DNA of 64,000 nt from Tildeniella nuda ZEHNDER 1965/U140. GTDB taxonomy: Bacteria; Cyanobacteriota; Cyanobacteriia; Leptolyngbyales; Leptolyngbyaceae. This document shows, one piece after another, positions 17,851 through 27,007 of this stretch (position 1 is the stretch's first letter; each line of letters begins with the position of its first letter). Location: contig JAHHIG010000002.1 of NCBI GenBank assembly GCA_019358895.1, positions 372,001-436,000 of the forward strand, written 5' to 3'. Both the position numbers and the translations under genes were made by a program. The notes under the pieces were generated by a model. The model was not told the DNA's origin, searched no databases, and worked only from the letters and a program-made list of their open reading frames with translations.

Positions 17851-18060
17851 TACTGCCGATCGCGAAACAGGGCATCGATCGCCTCTGCCATCGGTTGCCA
17901 CTCTGGATTTTCCAACAAGTGCACCTCGTCAAACCCGCCCATTTCGGGATCTTATAAGTGCCGCTTGCATGGCGTTGATATCTCTGAGGGGAGCAGGCAG
18001 GGACGTAAGCTCCGTATCGGCAAATTCGCTCACCCCAATTAGCAATGCCACTTTAACCAT
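17851..18060 (-). pseudogene. Broken N-terminal fragment of a caspase-family (peptidase C14) gene
   Basis: From ATG 18060 the reverse strand reads MVKVALLIGVSEFADTELTS, then LPAPLRDINAMQAAL, the typical first strand of caspase-fold proteins, ending at a TGA near 17945. A shift of frame near 17955 continues as DPEMGGFDEVHLLENPEWQP and AIDALFRDRQ before TAG at 17851. That is the expected continuation in cyanobacterial orthocaspase-like proteins, which would next carry the His of the catalytic dyad, but homology stops. The gene is therefore both frameshifted and truncated. The identification rests on my recall of the family. Confidence 0.7.
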
Positions 18061-18189
18061 GCCAAGCTCTCAATGCCGCCAATGACTGAAACCGCCGATG
18101 CTTTCAGAATAACCGAAACGTTTGTGGCTGACTGTGACTGATGTGGGGCTAAAAAAGGGAGCGATCGCGCAAATAGAGCGATCGTTCCT

Positions 18190-18461
18190 TGCTCAAACGG
18201 GACTGTTCTCACTCAAAACAGAACTATTCTTGTTTGAAACAGGAATGTTCTCATTTCAAATAGGAACGATCTCACTTCAAGTAAGAATGCTGCGGTTTCA
18301 AACAGGAACGTTCTCATCTGAAACAGGAACGATGCGGTTTCAAACAGGAATGCTCTCGCTTTCAGTCGGAACGTTCTCACTTTAAACAGAAGCGCTCTCA
18401 TCTGAAACAGAAATGCTGCTGTTTCAAACAGGACTGTTTTTACTCAAAACAGGAATTGTCT
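18190..18461. repeat. Degenerate array of about thirteen 21-bp units
   Basis: Successive units resemble TTTCAAACAGGAACGTTCTC with many substitutions; the ACAGGA core recurs about every 21 bases. As in the array at 9979-10209, apparent proteins with 7-residue periodicity (TGMFSFQ on the plus strand, MRTFLFE on the minus strand) run through it. There is no sign of translation start signals. The high divergence between units suggests an old array. Confidence 0.85.
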
Positions 18462-18470
18462 TGCCTGGAG

Positions 18471-18590
18471 AGAAACCGGGTTTCTGGTCGTTCTGCCTGC
18501 TTAACGGCAGAGGCTCGCCAAGAAACCCGGTTTCTAGCCGTCTCGGTTGCATACTGGAACGGCAGAGGCTCACAAAGAAACCCGGTTTCT
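18471..18590. repeat. Three copies of AGAAACCCGGTTTCT, one inverted
   Basis: Copies at 18471-18485 (inverted form), 18521-18535 and 18576-18590. The last two belong to direct repeats of about 55 bases that include ACGGCAGAGGCTC. The motif is almost self-complementary and could form hairpins at the 3' end of the methyltransferase gene. Confidence 0.85.
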
Positions 18591-18599
18591 AGCCCCCTA

Positions 18600-19343
18600 C
18601 TAAAACTGCACTTTGAATAGTTGAAAGACCTCTCCCGGCAGTGTCTTCACGATTTTGCCGCCGGATGACTGGATGAGCTTCTTCCAATCCGCGATCGGCT
18701 CTAGAAAGACTTCCGTGCCCAGGTACATTTCTAGAATTGCCCAATTCTCAGCGAGTGGTGTCTCCGGGTCGAGTACATCAAAGACAAACACACCGCCGGG
18801 TTTCAAGACACGTTTGACTTCTGTGAGTACAGCCGCCCAATAGTCGAGGGGATAGTAGCAGCTAAAGCCCGTGGCGATCGCCAGATCAAACTGGTTCGCC
18901 TCATACTCCAACTGGTGCGCGGCTCCTAGCGCCACGCCTTTAAACAGCTTCGAGTTCAGTTGCGGTCCACGCGCATTCAAACTGTCGCGGGCAGCGTGGC
19001 TAATCTCCTGCCCATAGAACAGCGCTTCCCAGTCGCGCCAGGGGTAAATCAAAAAGCTCACCCCGCAACCAAGATCCAGGCAATGCTGGTTTTTCTTCGG
19101 CTGGGCAAGCTCCCAGAAGGGCGACGCAAGCTTTGACTGAAGAGCACCAGAGGCGCGATCGCGAAAGATCGGCATCGCTTCTACTTCTTCTGGCAGGTCG
19201 AACGCTTCCCCCCGATACTCGCGATTGAAGCGTAGAGTAACGGCTGCAATTTGGCTCTGCCAGTCTTGCGATGGGCTGAGTTCACTAAAGTAACTGTTGC
19301 TAGAGAACGCTTCCTGGGATTCCGACTTCTGCTTTTTTGCCAT
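18600..19343 (-). CDS. Class I SAM-dependent methyltransferase
   Basis: 247 residues. The SAM-binding motif I is HCLDLGCGVSFLIYPW (near residue 87-102), with an acidic motif II in FYGQEIS and post-motif region FDLAIATGFSCYYPLDYW; motif III is LKPGGVFVFDVLDPE. These show a Rossmann-type methyltransferase domain of type 11 kind. The substrate cannot be told. An N-terminal extension of about 70 residues (FNREYRGEAFDLPEEVEAMP) precedes the domain. It is transcribed alone; repeat DNA flanks both ends. Confidence 0.93.
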   Translation of the reverse strand: MAKKQKSESQEAFSSNSYFSELSPSQDWQSQIAAVTLRFNREYRGEAFDLPEEVEAMPIFRDRASGALQSKLASPFWELAQPKKNQHCLDLGCGVSFLIYPWRDWEALFYGQEISHAARDSLNARGPQLNSKLFKGVALGAAHQLEYEANQFDLAIATGFSCYYPLDYWAAVLTEVKRVLKPGGVFVFDVLDPETPLAENWAILEMYLGTEVFLEPIADWKKLIQSSGGKIVKTLPGEVFQLFKVQF

Positions 19344-19380
19344 GCTCAGGTTTGTTCCTCTAACAACAGTTTTAAAGCGG

Positions 19381-19680
19381 TCAGCGTTCAGCCGTCAGCA
19401 TTCAGCTTGAATCCATTGCTGATGGCTGGTAGCTGATAGCTGACCGCTAATTTTATTAACGTCCCGTCAGCGCTTTAAAGCTGTCAGCGTTCAGCCGTCA
19501 GCATTCAGCTTGAATCCATTGCTGATGGCTGGTAGCTGATAGCTGACCGCTAATTTCATTAACGTCCCGTCAGCGCTCTAAAGCTGTCAGCGCTCAGCCG
19601 TCAGCATTCAGCTTGAATCCATTGCTGATGGCTGGTAGCTGATAGCTGACCGCTAATTTCATTAACGTCCTGTCAGCGCT
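19381..19680. repeat. Three tandem copies of a 103-bp unit
   Basis: Units begin at 19381, 19484 and 19587, with TCAGCG(T/C)TCAGCCGTCAGC at the left and AACGTC(C/T)(C/T)GTCAGCGCT at the right. Most of the unit is STRR-like. The right end includes the last codons and stop of the 59-residue membrane protein gene at 19662, so copies of that gene end have been amplified with the repeat. Confidence 0.93.
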
Positions 19681-19841
19681 CGGTTGAAGTTCTGACGGTA
19701 GGGCTTGTTAAAAATAAGGACGGGCCACAGCAACGCCAGGTAAACGCGACCGCTGCTGAAATTAGTGCGTCTGAAGCCAGTCCAGAATTTCCAGATGCCA
19801 ACGCCATAACCGATGAGTGCCAACACGCCAACTATTTCCAT
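19662..19841 (-). CDS. Small membrane protein of 59 residues
   Basis: Reverse-strand ATG 19841 to TAA 19662. The product begins MEIVGVLALIGYGVGIWKFW (one membrane helix), has a short basic loop (TGFRRTNFSSGR) and a second hydrophobic stretch (VYLALLWPVLIF), then NKPYRQNFNRALTGR. It resembles a short protein conserved in cyanobacteria, from memory. Its coding end lies in the right part of the 103-bp tandem repeat, and the stop codon is within the repeat unit. No strong ribosome-binding site was seen. Confidence 0.75.
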   Translation of the reverse strand: MEIVGVLALIGYGVGIWKFWTGFRRTNFSSGRVYLALLWPVLIFNKPYRQNFNRALTGR

Positions 19842-20446
19842 GTATCGATCCTCAATTGACTGACAAAACTGAACCTAGTGTTGAAACTACAGTGAGAGCG
19901 CCGATCGCTCCGGATACTGCTGCCTGTTAGGAACGATGCCCCAACAACGAAAAACTACTACAAGCGTAAGGTAACGAACGAACCGCAACCCAAAATTAGA
20001 GTAGCCTCGGCAGTGAAAGCCTGACGCACATTCAAGCCTTTGTGTGACATTCCAGACAAATCTGCTTGGAACTGATTAAGGCAACTTGCCGACCTGGTTC
20101 TATCCTAGCTTGCAGTTTAAGGGCGATCGCGCCACGTCTAGACATTCCAGCCTGACATTAGCGGCTGCGAGTGCAGATTTTTTCGCCTTCCCCCTCGAAG
20201 GATGTCGGAATCGTCGTTAACGTATGACACTAGAGAGGGGAGTAGTGAGTGGGGAGTAGGGAGTGGGGAGAAAGTTTTGAGTTTTAAGTTCAGCCGTTAG
20301 CGGACAGCCGTCAGCTTTTTCGCCTTTCGCCCGATTTCCCTCTAATTTTCTGCCTCTTGCCTTCTGCCTCCTGCCTCTTCATTCCCGACTCCCAACCTTA
20401 CTAAAACTCCTTTTTCAAACGACTTGTAACAAAGCAGGGTAGCCTT
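19842..20446. other. Long intergenic region upstream of the mannose-1-P guanylyltransferase gene
   Basis: About 600 bases. The left 370 bases show no gene or repeat I can name; a CCTTCCCCCTCGAAGG hairpin lies near 20190. From about 20235 on there is STRR debris (GGGGAGTAGGGAGTGGGGAG, then TTCTGCCTCTTGCC). Probably contains the promoter of the downstream gene, but no clear -10/-35 pair is claimed. Confidence 0.5.
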
Positions 20447-22987
20447 ATGCGAGCAGTTTTGATGGCAGGCGGATCGGGTACACGGCTGCGACCGCTGACG
20501 TGTGACTTGCCGAAGCCAATGGTTCCGGTATTAAACCGCCCGATCGCGGAGCATATTCTTAATCTGCTGAAGCGCCATCGCATTACGGAGATTATTGCGA
20601 CGCTGCACTACCTGCCCGATGTCATGCGCGATTACTTTCAGGATGGCAGTGACTTTGGTGTGCAGATTACCTACGCCGTTGAAGAAGATCAACCGCTCGG
20701 TACTGCGGGCTGCGTCAAGAATATTGCCGAGTTGCTCGATCGCACCTTTCTGGTGGTTAGCGGCGATAGCATTACCGATTTTGACCTGAGTGCTGCGATT
20801 CGGTTTCACAAACAGCGGCGATCAAAGGCAACGCTGATTTTGACGCGTGTCCCAAATCCCATTGAGTTTGGTGTGGTGATTACCGACAGGGACGATCGCA
20901 TTCGCCGCTTTCTCGAAAAGCCCTCGACCAGCGAAGTCTTTTCAGACACCGTGAATACAGGTACGTACATTCTAGAACCAGAAGTGCTGGATTACCTGCC
21001 GCTCAATCAAGAAACCGACTTCTCGAAAGACCTTTTTCCACTGCTGCTCGAAAAAAATGAGCCGATGTATGGCTATATTGCCGAAGGCTATTGGTGCGAT
21101 GTCGGGCATTTAGATACCTACCGCGATGCTCAGTACGACGGGCTGGATCGAAAAGTCAAGCTGGATATTGCCTATGAGGAGCGATCGCCGGGACTTTGGG
21201 TCGGGCAAAACACCTACCTTGATCCCACTGCCAAAATCGAAACGCCTGCGATGATTGGCAGCAATTGCCGGATTGGTGCGCGAGTGCAGATCGAGGCTGG
21301 CACGGTGATTGGCGATAACGTGACGATCGGTCCAGACGCTGATCTCAAGCGTCCCATTGTCTTGAATGGAGCCATCATCGGCGAAGAGGCACATCTGCGG
21401 GCGTGTGTGATTGCGCGCGGTACACGGGTCGATCGTCGTGCTCATGTGCTGGAAGGTGCGGTGGTGGGTCCCTTATCGACGATCGGTGAAGAGGCTCAAG
21501 TGAGTCCGGGTGTGCGCGTGTGGCCCAGCAAGCGCGTTGAATCTGGGGCAACGCTCAACATCAACCTGATTTGGGGACATGCCGCCTACCGCAATCTCTT
21601 TGGGCAGCGAGGCGTTTCGGGCCTAGCGAATATCGACATTACGCCAGAGTTTGCTGTCAAGCTCGGTGCTGCCTACGGTTCCACCCTGAAGCCTGGTTCT
21701 CATGTGTCTGTTTCGCGCGATCAGCGCAGCATTTCGCGCATGGTATCGCGATCGCTCATTGCTGGCTTGATGTCGGTGGGTGTAAACGTGCAGAACTTGG
21801 AAGCAACGGCGATCCCACTGGCGCGAACGATTGTGCCTACGCTGTCGATTGCGGGTGGCATTCACGTGCGGATGCATCCCGATCGTCCTGACCACATCTT
21901 GATTGAGTTCTTCGACTACAACGGCATCAACATCTCCAAAGCCCGCGAGAAGAAGATCGAAGGCGCTTACTTTAAGGAAGATTTTCGCCGCGCCCAAATT
22001 CAAGAAATTGGCAACGTAGTCTATGCCAATCAGGTTGCTGAAATCTATAGCGCCTGTTTTGAAAAGCACCTGAACATCGAAGCGATTCGTCACAGCAGTT
22101 CCAAAGTGGTGATCGATTATGCGTATGCGGTTTCTGGCGCAGTACTGCCCCAACTCCTTGCTAAATTTGGTTGCGATGCAGTGGTGCTGAACGCCAGCCT
22201 CAGCCATACTGCGCCGAATCCTGCCGATCGCGAAGCGTTACTCAGTCAGCTAGGGCACGTCGTAGAAGCACTCAAAGCTAATTTTGGTGTTCAGGTCTCT
22301 GCAAACGGCGAACAGATGATTTTGGTGGATGAAACGGGCAGCCCCATTCGTGGTGAAGTGCTGACCGCGCTTATGGCAGACATGCTGCTGGTACACCATC
22401 CCAGAGGCACGATCGTAGTGCCCGTCAATGCCTCCAGCGCCGTTGAACAAATTGCTCACCGTCACGATGGCAGAGTCATTCGCACGAAGGCAAACCCGAC
22501 GGCGCTGATGGAAGCCTGCCATACGAGTCCCAACGTCATTTTGGGCGGCAGTGGCGACATGGGCTTCATTTTTCCGCAGTTGCATCCCGGCTTCGATGCC
22601 ATGTTCTGCATTGCCAAACTGATTGAAATGCTGACGATTCAGGAGCGATCGCTGGGGCAAATTCGTGCCGATCTCCCCCGCGTCTGTCACAAAACCTGTA
22701 TTGTTCGCTGCCCCTGGACGGCTAAGGGAGCCTTAATGCGACACCTGGTCGAAACCCACCCGATCGACAGCCTGGAAATGGTCGATGGCGTGAAGATTTT
22801 TAATCACCAGCACAATAGTTGGGTGCTCATTTTGCCCGATGCCGGAGAGCCAGTGGTGCATATTTACGCCAACAGCAACGATCGCGGTTGGGTAGACGAA
22901 ACTCTGCGCGAATATCGCCTGCGCGTGCAAGAATTTGTCGACCAACACCAGGGCGCAGAAGCAGCCAAAGCCGAGAGCCAGTACTAG
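20447..22987 (+). CDS. Mannose-1-phosphate guanylyltransferase / phosphomannomutase-like fusion
   Basis: An 846-residue three-part protein. Residues 1-235 are a nucleotidyltransferase with MRAVLMAGGSGTRLRPLTC and the Asp of VVSGDSITDFDL. Residues about 250-370 form left-handed beta-helix hexapeptide repeats (MIGSNCRIGARVQIEAGTVI). Residues about 375-840 are a phosphohexomutase-like domain. In that domain the usual active-site motif TASHNP is missing; the equivalent region reads GGIHVRMHPDRPDHILIEFF, so mutase activity is doubtful. It should make GDP-mannose or a related NDP-sugar for surface polysaccharides and glycoconjugates. Expected length for cyanobacterial members of this family is about 840 residues. 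Confidence 0.92.
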   Translation: MRAVLMAGGSGTRLRPLTCDLPKPMVPVLNRPIAEHILNLLKRHRITEIIATLHYLPDVMRDYFQDGSDFGVQITYAVEEDQPLGTAGCVKNIAELLDRTFLVVSGDSITDFDLSAAIRFHKQRRSKATLILTRVPNPIEFGVVITDRDDRIRRFLEKPSTSEVFSDTVNTGTYILEPEVLDYLPLNQETDFSKDLFPLLLEKNEPMYGYIAEGYWCDVGHLDTYRDAQYDGLDRKVKLDIAYEERSPGLWVGQNTYLDPTAKIETPAMIGSNCRIGARVQIEAGTVIGDNVTIGPDADLKRPIVLNGAIIGEEAHLRACVIARGTRVDRRAHVLEGAVVGPLSTIGEEAQVSPGVRVWPSKRVESGATLNINLIWGHAAYRNLFGQRGVSGLANIDITPEFAVKLGAAYGSTLKPGSHVSVSRDQRSISRMVSRSLIAGLMSVGVNVQNLEATAIPLARTIVPTLSIAGGIHVRMHPDRPDHILIEFFDYNGINISKAREKKIEGAYFKEDFRRAQIQEIGNVVYANQVAEIYSACFEKHLNIEAIRHSSSKVVIDYAYAVSGAVLPQLLAKFGCDAVVLNASLSHTAPNPADREALLSQLGHVVEALKANFGVQVSANGEQMILVDETGSPIRGEVLTALMADMLLVHHPRGTIVVPVNASSAVEQIAHRHDGRVIRTKANPTALMEACHTSPNVILGGSGDMGFIFPQLHPGFDAMFCIAKLIEMLTIQERSLGQIRADLPRVCHKTCIVRCPWTAKGALMRHLVETHPIDSLEMVDGVKIFNHQHNSWVLILPDAGEPVVHIYANSNDRGWVDETLREYRLRVQEFVDQHQGAEAAKAESQY

Positions 22988-22999
22988 AATAGAATATTA

Positions 23000-23090
23000 G
23001 TTTTTAGTTGTTAGTTGTTGGTAAAATGCCTGCTAAATCCTGCTCAATTGTCTATGCCGACTTCCGCTCTAACAACTAACAACTAAAAAC
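23000..23090. repeat. 20-base perfect inverted repeat
   Basis: Arms GTTTTTAGTTGTTAGTTGTT (23000-23019) and its complement (23071-23090), 51 bases apart, between the guanylyltransferase gene and ssb. The arms are heptamer based (TTAGTTG) and of the same family as the inverted repeat at 49753-49807. Confidence 0.92.
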
Positions 23091-23115
23091 CAACAACTTT
23101 TCTCAGGAACGCTCC

Positions 23116-23625
23116 ATGAATAGCTGCATCTTAATGGCAGAAATTGTCCAGGCTCCCGAACTGCGCTACACGTCTGATACCCAAACCCCGATCGCCGAAA
23201 TGTTTGTGGAGTTTCCGGGTTTGCGTGCCGAAGATCCACCCTCGCGGCTCAAGGTAGTGGGCTGGGGTAATCTGGCACAGGAGATCCAGGAACGCTATCA
23301 TCAGGGCGATCGCGTGGTGATTGAAGGCAGCTTGAGGATGAATACGGTCGATCGACCCGAAGGCTTCAAAGAAAAGCGTGCTGAGTTGACTGCACAACGC
23401 ATCCATATCCTTGGAGGAGATACCGCTCTGGAAGCGTCTACGATTGTGGCAAGCCCTGCTTCTAGCACGAGTCAAGCCACTAAGCCAAGCGCTGCGGCGA
23501 TTCCAGCAGCAAAGCCAGCTCCCTCAGCATCCACATCCACACCAACCGCTAAAGCGAAAGCAGGCAAATTTCAGACTGCACCTGAAGCTGCTGCCGAGCC
23601 AGACTTTGATGATATTCCCTTTTAA
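23116..23625 (+). CDS. ssb: Single-stranded DNA-binding protein
   Basis: 169 residues. The N-terminal OB-fold (about residues 1-105) has the start MNSCILMAEIVQAPELRY, the core VVGWGNLAQEI and GDRVVIEGSLRMNT. A flexible Ala/Pro/Thr/Lys-rich linker leads to the acidic C-terminal tip DFDDIPF that recruits partner proteins in replication and repair. The first residues differ from most SSBs, as is usual for cyanobacterial members. ATG 23116 follows an AGGAAC site. Confidence 0.93.
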   Translation: MNSCILMAEIVQAPELRYTSDTQTPIAEMFVEFPGLRAEDPPSRLKVVGWGNLAQEIQERYHQGDRVVIEGSLRMNTVDRPEGFKEKRAELTAQRIHILGGDTALEASTIVASPASSTSQATKPSAAAIPAAKPAPSASTSTPTAKAKAGKFQTAPEAAAEPDFDDIPF

Positions 23626-23769
23626 GGAAACCCTGATGAAAAAGCAGTGAGGCTCAAAATCATTTTCGTTCAAGATAGACAGCACTAAACCTTGTAATAA
23701 GGGGTTTGAGCTTCTTGTTAGGGCTGGTTCGAGCGGCGTACAAGAGTATGACGGTTACCGTTTGTTCCC

Positions 23770-24351
23770 CTACAAAAACTCCCCTAGAAAAGCAAACACG
23801 TCATCTTCCCAGCAGGGTTCTGGCAGCAGGGCAAGCAATCGCTGGCTTACATCCGCTTCGATCGCATAGATATCATCACGCAAAAAGAGTTCAGCCAGCG
23901 CTTGAATATCTCGCGCTCTCAAGGGCGAGAGCGGTGCAGCGAAACTGCTCACCTCAGCAGATTCAATGGCACTGCTTGCAGTTAGCTGGGCAAGCGTACC
24001 GCTGCTTAACCAATTTGCTCGTGCCGGGGATCGCGGCGCATTGGTTCCTGCTGCTTGACGCAGCGCATAGAGTGCATCAAGCTCGATTTTGGGTGTAGGC
24101 TTCTGTAACCGCAAGGTTTGACGATGTGGCAACGGCGCGAACGCAATGGCTCCTTCAGTAGCATGAGAGCCTAAACGAGGCTCAGTGGCATCAAAATCAG
24201 CGCGAGTGTCGGTTGAAGAAGGCGAGCAGGGGTGGTCAGGTTGGACACGATCGCCCTCTATGCTGAGTGGCTCCTCTGCCATGTCAGACTGCTTTTGGGT
24301 AGAGTCGATTGACCGGGAGGAGCTATTGTCCCCAGGCGAAGTAAGCAACAT
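23770..24351 (-). CDS. Hypothetical protein
   Basis: 193 residues if started at ATG 24351; the open frame extends to 24453. The N-terminal two thirds is Ser/Pro/Asp/Glu-rich and probably disordered; the C terminus is more structured (LRARDIQALAELFLRDDIYA, then IEADVSQRLLALLPEPCWED) and may be a small conserved helical domain. No ribosome-binding site stands out, and no family is recognised. It is convergent with ssb. Confidence 0.55.
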   Translation of the reverse strand: MLLTSPGDNSSSRSIDSTQKQSDMAEEPLSIEGDRVQPDHPCSPSSTDTRADFDATEPRLGSHATEGAIAFAPLPHRQTLRLQKPTPKIELDALYALRQAAGTNAPRSPARANWLSSGTLAQLTASSAIESAEVSSFAAPLSPLRARDIQALAELFLRDDIYAIEADVSQRLLALLPEPCWEDDVFAFLGEFL

Positions 24352-24454
24352 AGAAGCACCAAAATAGTTCTGCCGCTGCCATCGGAAAATGAGCGATCGT
24401 GATGCTACTTGCTTGGGCTGATGACACTTACCACCAACCACCACACAAGACAAC

Positions 24455-24992
24455 GTTGAATTTCCGGTAGATGCGCTGACTTCAAACCCTCGTTTAGCTT
24501 TAGCGAACAGAACTGCTGCGGCGCTAAAGGCTAAAGCTCCTAGCCGCTAAGCTTCTTCAATGCCTTAAAGAAGCTACGTCCAACCTTCCTCGGCTGAGAC
24601 ACTTCAGCAAGAGCAATATCCATTCTACCGTTTTAATGATGGCAATTAGGACTCACCGCAACAGTCACTCTAGCAACGCAGCGGTCGAGATGTGATATCA
24701 ATCACGACGGTCACTTGAAGCGCGAACCCCTAGCATCAACTAAATCAAATCCCCAGCAGCAAATGATCCAGTGATCGTGCGGTTATGTCTCAATGCTGGG
24801 CACTCTAAGGTAGAGACGAGGTTCTTCTCCAGTCGCACAAATCGACATCTTCGTCAATGCTAAAGCGCTGGAACATTAGTGCTGCTCTTAGTGGCTGAAC
24901 GTTAACAGAGTGCTCGCAACACGTTCATTTGAGCCTCTCGTCCTGTGAGAGCAGCGCTCTTCAGTCTCACACTGCTTACATTGGGATTAGCT
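24455..24992. other. Intergenic region upstream of the FHA protein gene
   Basis: About 500 bases with no credible gene. A GGCTAAAGCTCCTAGCCGCTAAGC stretch near 24523 is partly self-complementary (written here only as position; core GCTAAAGC...GCTAAGC). No strong terminator was identified. Confidence 0.4.
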
Positions 24993-25805
24993 ATGCTCGA
25001 CTCACATTCGTTAGCTGAATACTCTTCACAGGTGTTGAATGCTTCTGGCAACACCGAATTAGAGCAACGACTCGGTCTATACCGTGTCTTTTTAAAGCTC
25101 TATGAGCACCACCGGAGCCTACTGGATGAGATCCTGGATCTAGAAAACACAGGGGTGAAGTCACGCAGGCACGTAGCGTTGCAGTATGTGCAGGGAGTGG
25201 TGCAAGGTCAACAGACTCGTATCATTACGAACCTACTCGGAGGCAAAACGCGATCGGTATTACAACCTCAGGGTATCTGGATCATTGGGCGCGATCGCAA
25301 AATGGCGCTACCGATTCAAGACAAACGTCTGTCTCGCCGCCATGCTGCCATTCAGCACATTGAGGATCAAGGTTTTTACATGATTGATCTCAATAGTACT
25401 AATGGTTCTTTTGTCAACAGCGAACCCGTGCGGCACTGTGTCTTGCTTAAAGATGGCGACCAAATCCGGCTGGGCAGTCTGGCGTTTACCTTCTTCATCT
25501 GCCACACTCCCAAAACTGCTGATGCACTGCCAGATGATCTGATTAACCAGGTTAATGCTGCTCGACATAGCTACGACTCTGGTGGTGAAGATTTGACGGT
25601 CACAGAGTCAGGCTTATCGCTGCCTTCAACTGACTGGGATACACCATTGTCGGCTGATGGCAAAGACACCTCCATGTTTTTGAGACCCACTCTCTCCAAT
25701 GGTGACTTGCCATTGGAGCAAACGTCCTACCCAATCAGCATGAAGCAGCAGTCAGAAATTCTCGATCGCTTCATGAAGCGAAATGAACCCGACAACCATA
25801 ATTAA
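24993..25805 (+). CDS. FHA domain protein
   Basis: About 270 residues from ATG 24993 (a GTG at 24945 would add 16 hydrophobic residues). A helical N terminus (NTELEQRLGLYRVFLKLYEH) is followed by an FHA domain (about residues 90-165) with WIIGRD, LSRRHAAIQH and DLNSTNGSFVN, which bind phosphothreonine peptides. The C terminus is acidic and Ser/Thr-rich. FHA proteins act downstream of Ser/Thr kinases; none is in the window. The start beginning MLDSHSLAEYSSQVLNASGN is the more plausible family start. Confidence 0.9.
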   Translation: MLDSHSLAEYSSQVLNASGNTELEQRLGLYRVFLKLYEHHRSLLDEILDLENTGVKSRRHVALQYVQGVVQGQQTRIITNLLGGKTRSVLQPQGIWIIGRDRKMALPIQDKRLSRRHAAIQHIEDQGFYMIDLNSTNGSFVNSEPVRHCVLLKDGDQIRLGSLAFTFFICHTPKTADALPDDLINQVNAARHSYDSGGEDLTVTESGLSLPSTDWDTPLSADGKDTSMFLRPTLSNGDLPLEQTSYPISMKQQSEILDRFMKRNEPDNHN

Positions 25806-25930
25806 GGCAGCAGAGAGCAGCGACAGTAGCACCTTGAAACATGTCAAGCAGCATTATGCGATAGGTTAAGCCAAACACAGTATGACTCAACCCATCGCGT
25901 AGCGTTCTCAACTTACTTTCTCAGATCGAT

Positions 25931-27007
25931 TTACTCCTCATCGTCCATTTCATCCTCTTCGTCTTCGACATCGATCGGGGCAACGGAGTTAGCTGAGACG
26001 ACCGCACCAATTTCCAGCTTGTGCCGTACCTCTTGCTCTACTTTTTGGGCAACGTCAGGCTTCTCTTCCATATATTTAATGGCATTGTCGCGTCCCTGGC
26101 TAATATTCTCGCCACCGTAGCTGTACCAGGCTCCTTTCCGAATCAGTACGCCTGTTTCTTCTGCCAGGTCGACCAGGCAGCCAACAGTTGAGATGCCCTT
26201 ACCAAAAATGACATCAAATTCGGCAATGCGGAACGGTGGCGCAACTTTGTTTTTAGCCACCTTCACCTTCACTCGAATGCCGTATTCTTCCGTTCCTTTC
26301 TTGAGCGTTTGAATCCGACGGGTGTCCAACCGTACAGAGGCATAGAATTTGAGTGCCTGACCGCCAGTGGTGGTTTCAGGACTGCCGTAGGTCACGCCAA
26401 TCTTTTGCCGGAGTTGGTTAATGAAGATGACCGTACAGCCAGATTTGCCCATGTTGCCAGCAATTTTCCGCAATGCCTGACTCATGAGGCGTGCCTGCAA
26501 GCCGACGTGAGAGTCGCCCATTTCACCTTCAATTTCGGCGCGAGGTACGAGGGCAGCAACGGAGTCAATCACAATAACCTCGATCGCGGACGATCGCACC
26601 AACTGATCCACAATTTCCAGCGCTGCTTCACCCGTATCGGGTTGAGAGATCAAGAGATTATCGATGTCTACGCCCAACGCTTTGGCGTAGACCGGATCGA
26701 GGGCATGTTCCGCATCGACAAACGCAGCAATACCGCCAGCTTTCTGTACTTCCGCCAGGGCATGAAGCGCTAGCGTGGTTTTGCTTGAGCTTTCGGGACC
26801 GTAGATTTCAATGACACGCCCTTTGGGAAGACCACCGCCCAGCGCCAGGTCTAGCGTCAGCGCTCCGGTGGAAATCGTTTCGACTCGCATCCGGGTAGCA
26901 TCGCCTAAGCGCATGATGCTACCTTTGCCAAAGTTACGCTCAATCTGAGTCAGGACGAGATTTAAGGCTTTGTTTTTGTCAGAATTATCAGTTGTTTTAG
27001 CAGCCAT
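25931..27007 (-). CDS. recA: Recombinase RecA
   Basis: 358 residues, normal for RecA. Walker A is [12 protein letters not shown] (near residue 69-80), Walker B is [13 protein letters not shown], loop L1/L2 regions are [20 protein letters not shown] and [20 protein letters not shown]. The C terminus is strongly acidic ([10 protein letters not shown]), the usual autoregulatory tail. It catalyses strand exchange in homologous recombination. Upstream DNA shows no LexA-like box that I could recognise. It is divergent from xseA, with about 410 bases between. Confidence 0.98.
   Translation of the reverse strand: MAAKTTDNSDKNKALNLVLTQIERNFGKGSIMRLGDATRMRVETISTGALTLDLALGGGLPKGRVIEIYGPESSSKTTLALHALAEVQKAGGIAAFVDAEHALDPVYAKALGVDIDNLLISQPDTGEAALEIVDQLVRSSAIEVIVIDSVAALVPRAEIEGEMGDSHVGLQARLMSQALRKIAGNMGKSGCTVIFINQLRQKIGVTYGSPETTTGGQALKFYASVRLDTRRIQTLKKGTEEYGIRVKVKVAKNKVAPPFRIAEFDVIFGKGISTVGCLVDLAEETGVLIRKGAWYSYGGENISQGRDNAIKYMEEKPDVAQKVEQEVRHKLEIGAVVSANSVAPIDVEDEEDEMDDEE

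Noticed and set aside
18122-18401. Open frames on both strands over the degenerate repeat (87 and 62 residues)
   Set aside because: The periodic composition explains them; no ribosome-binding site or known domain.
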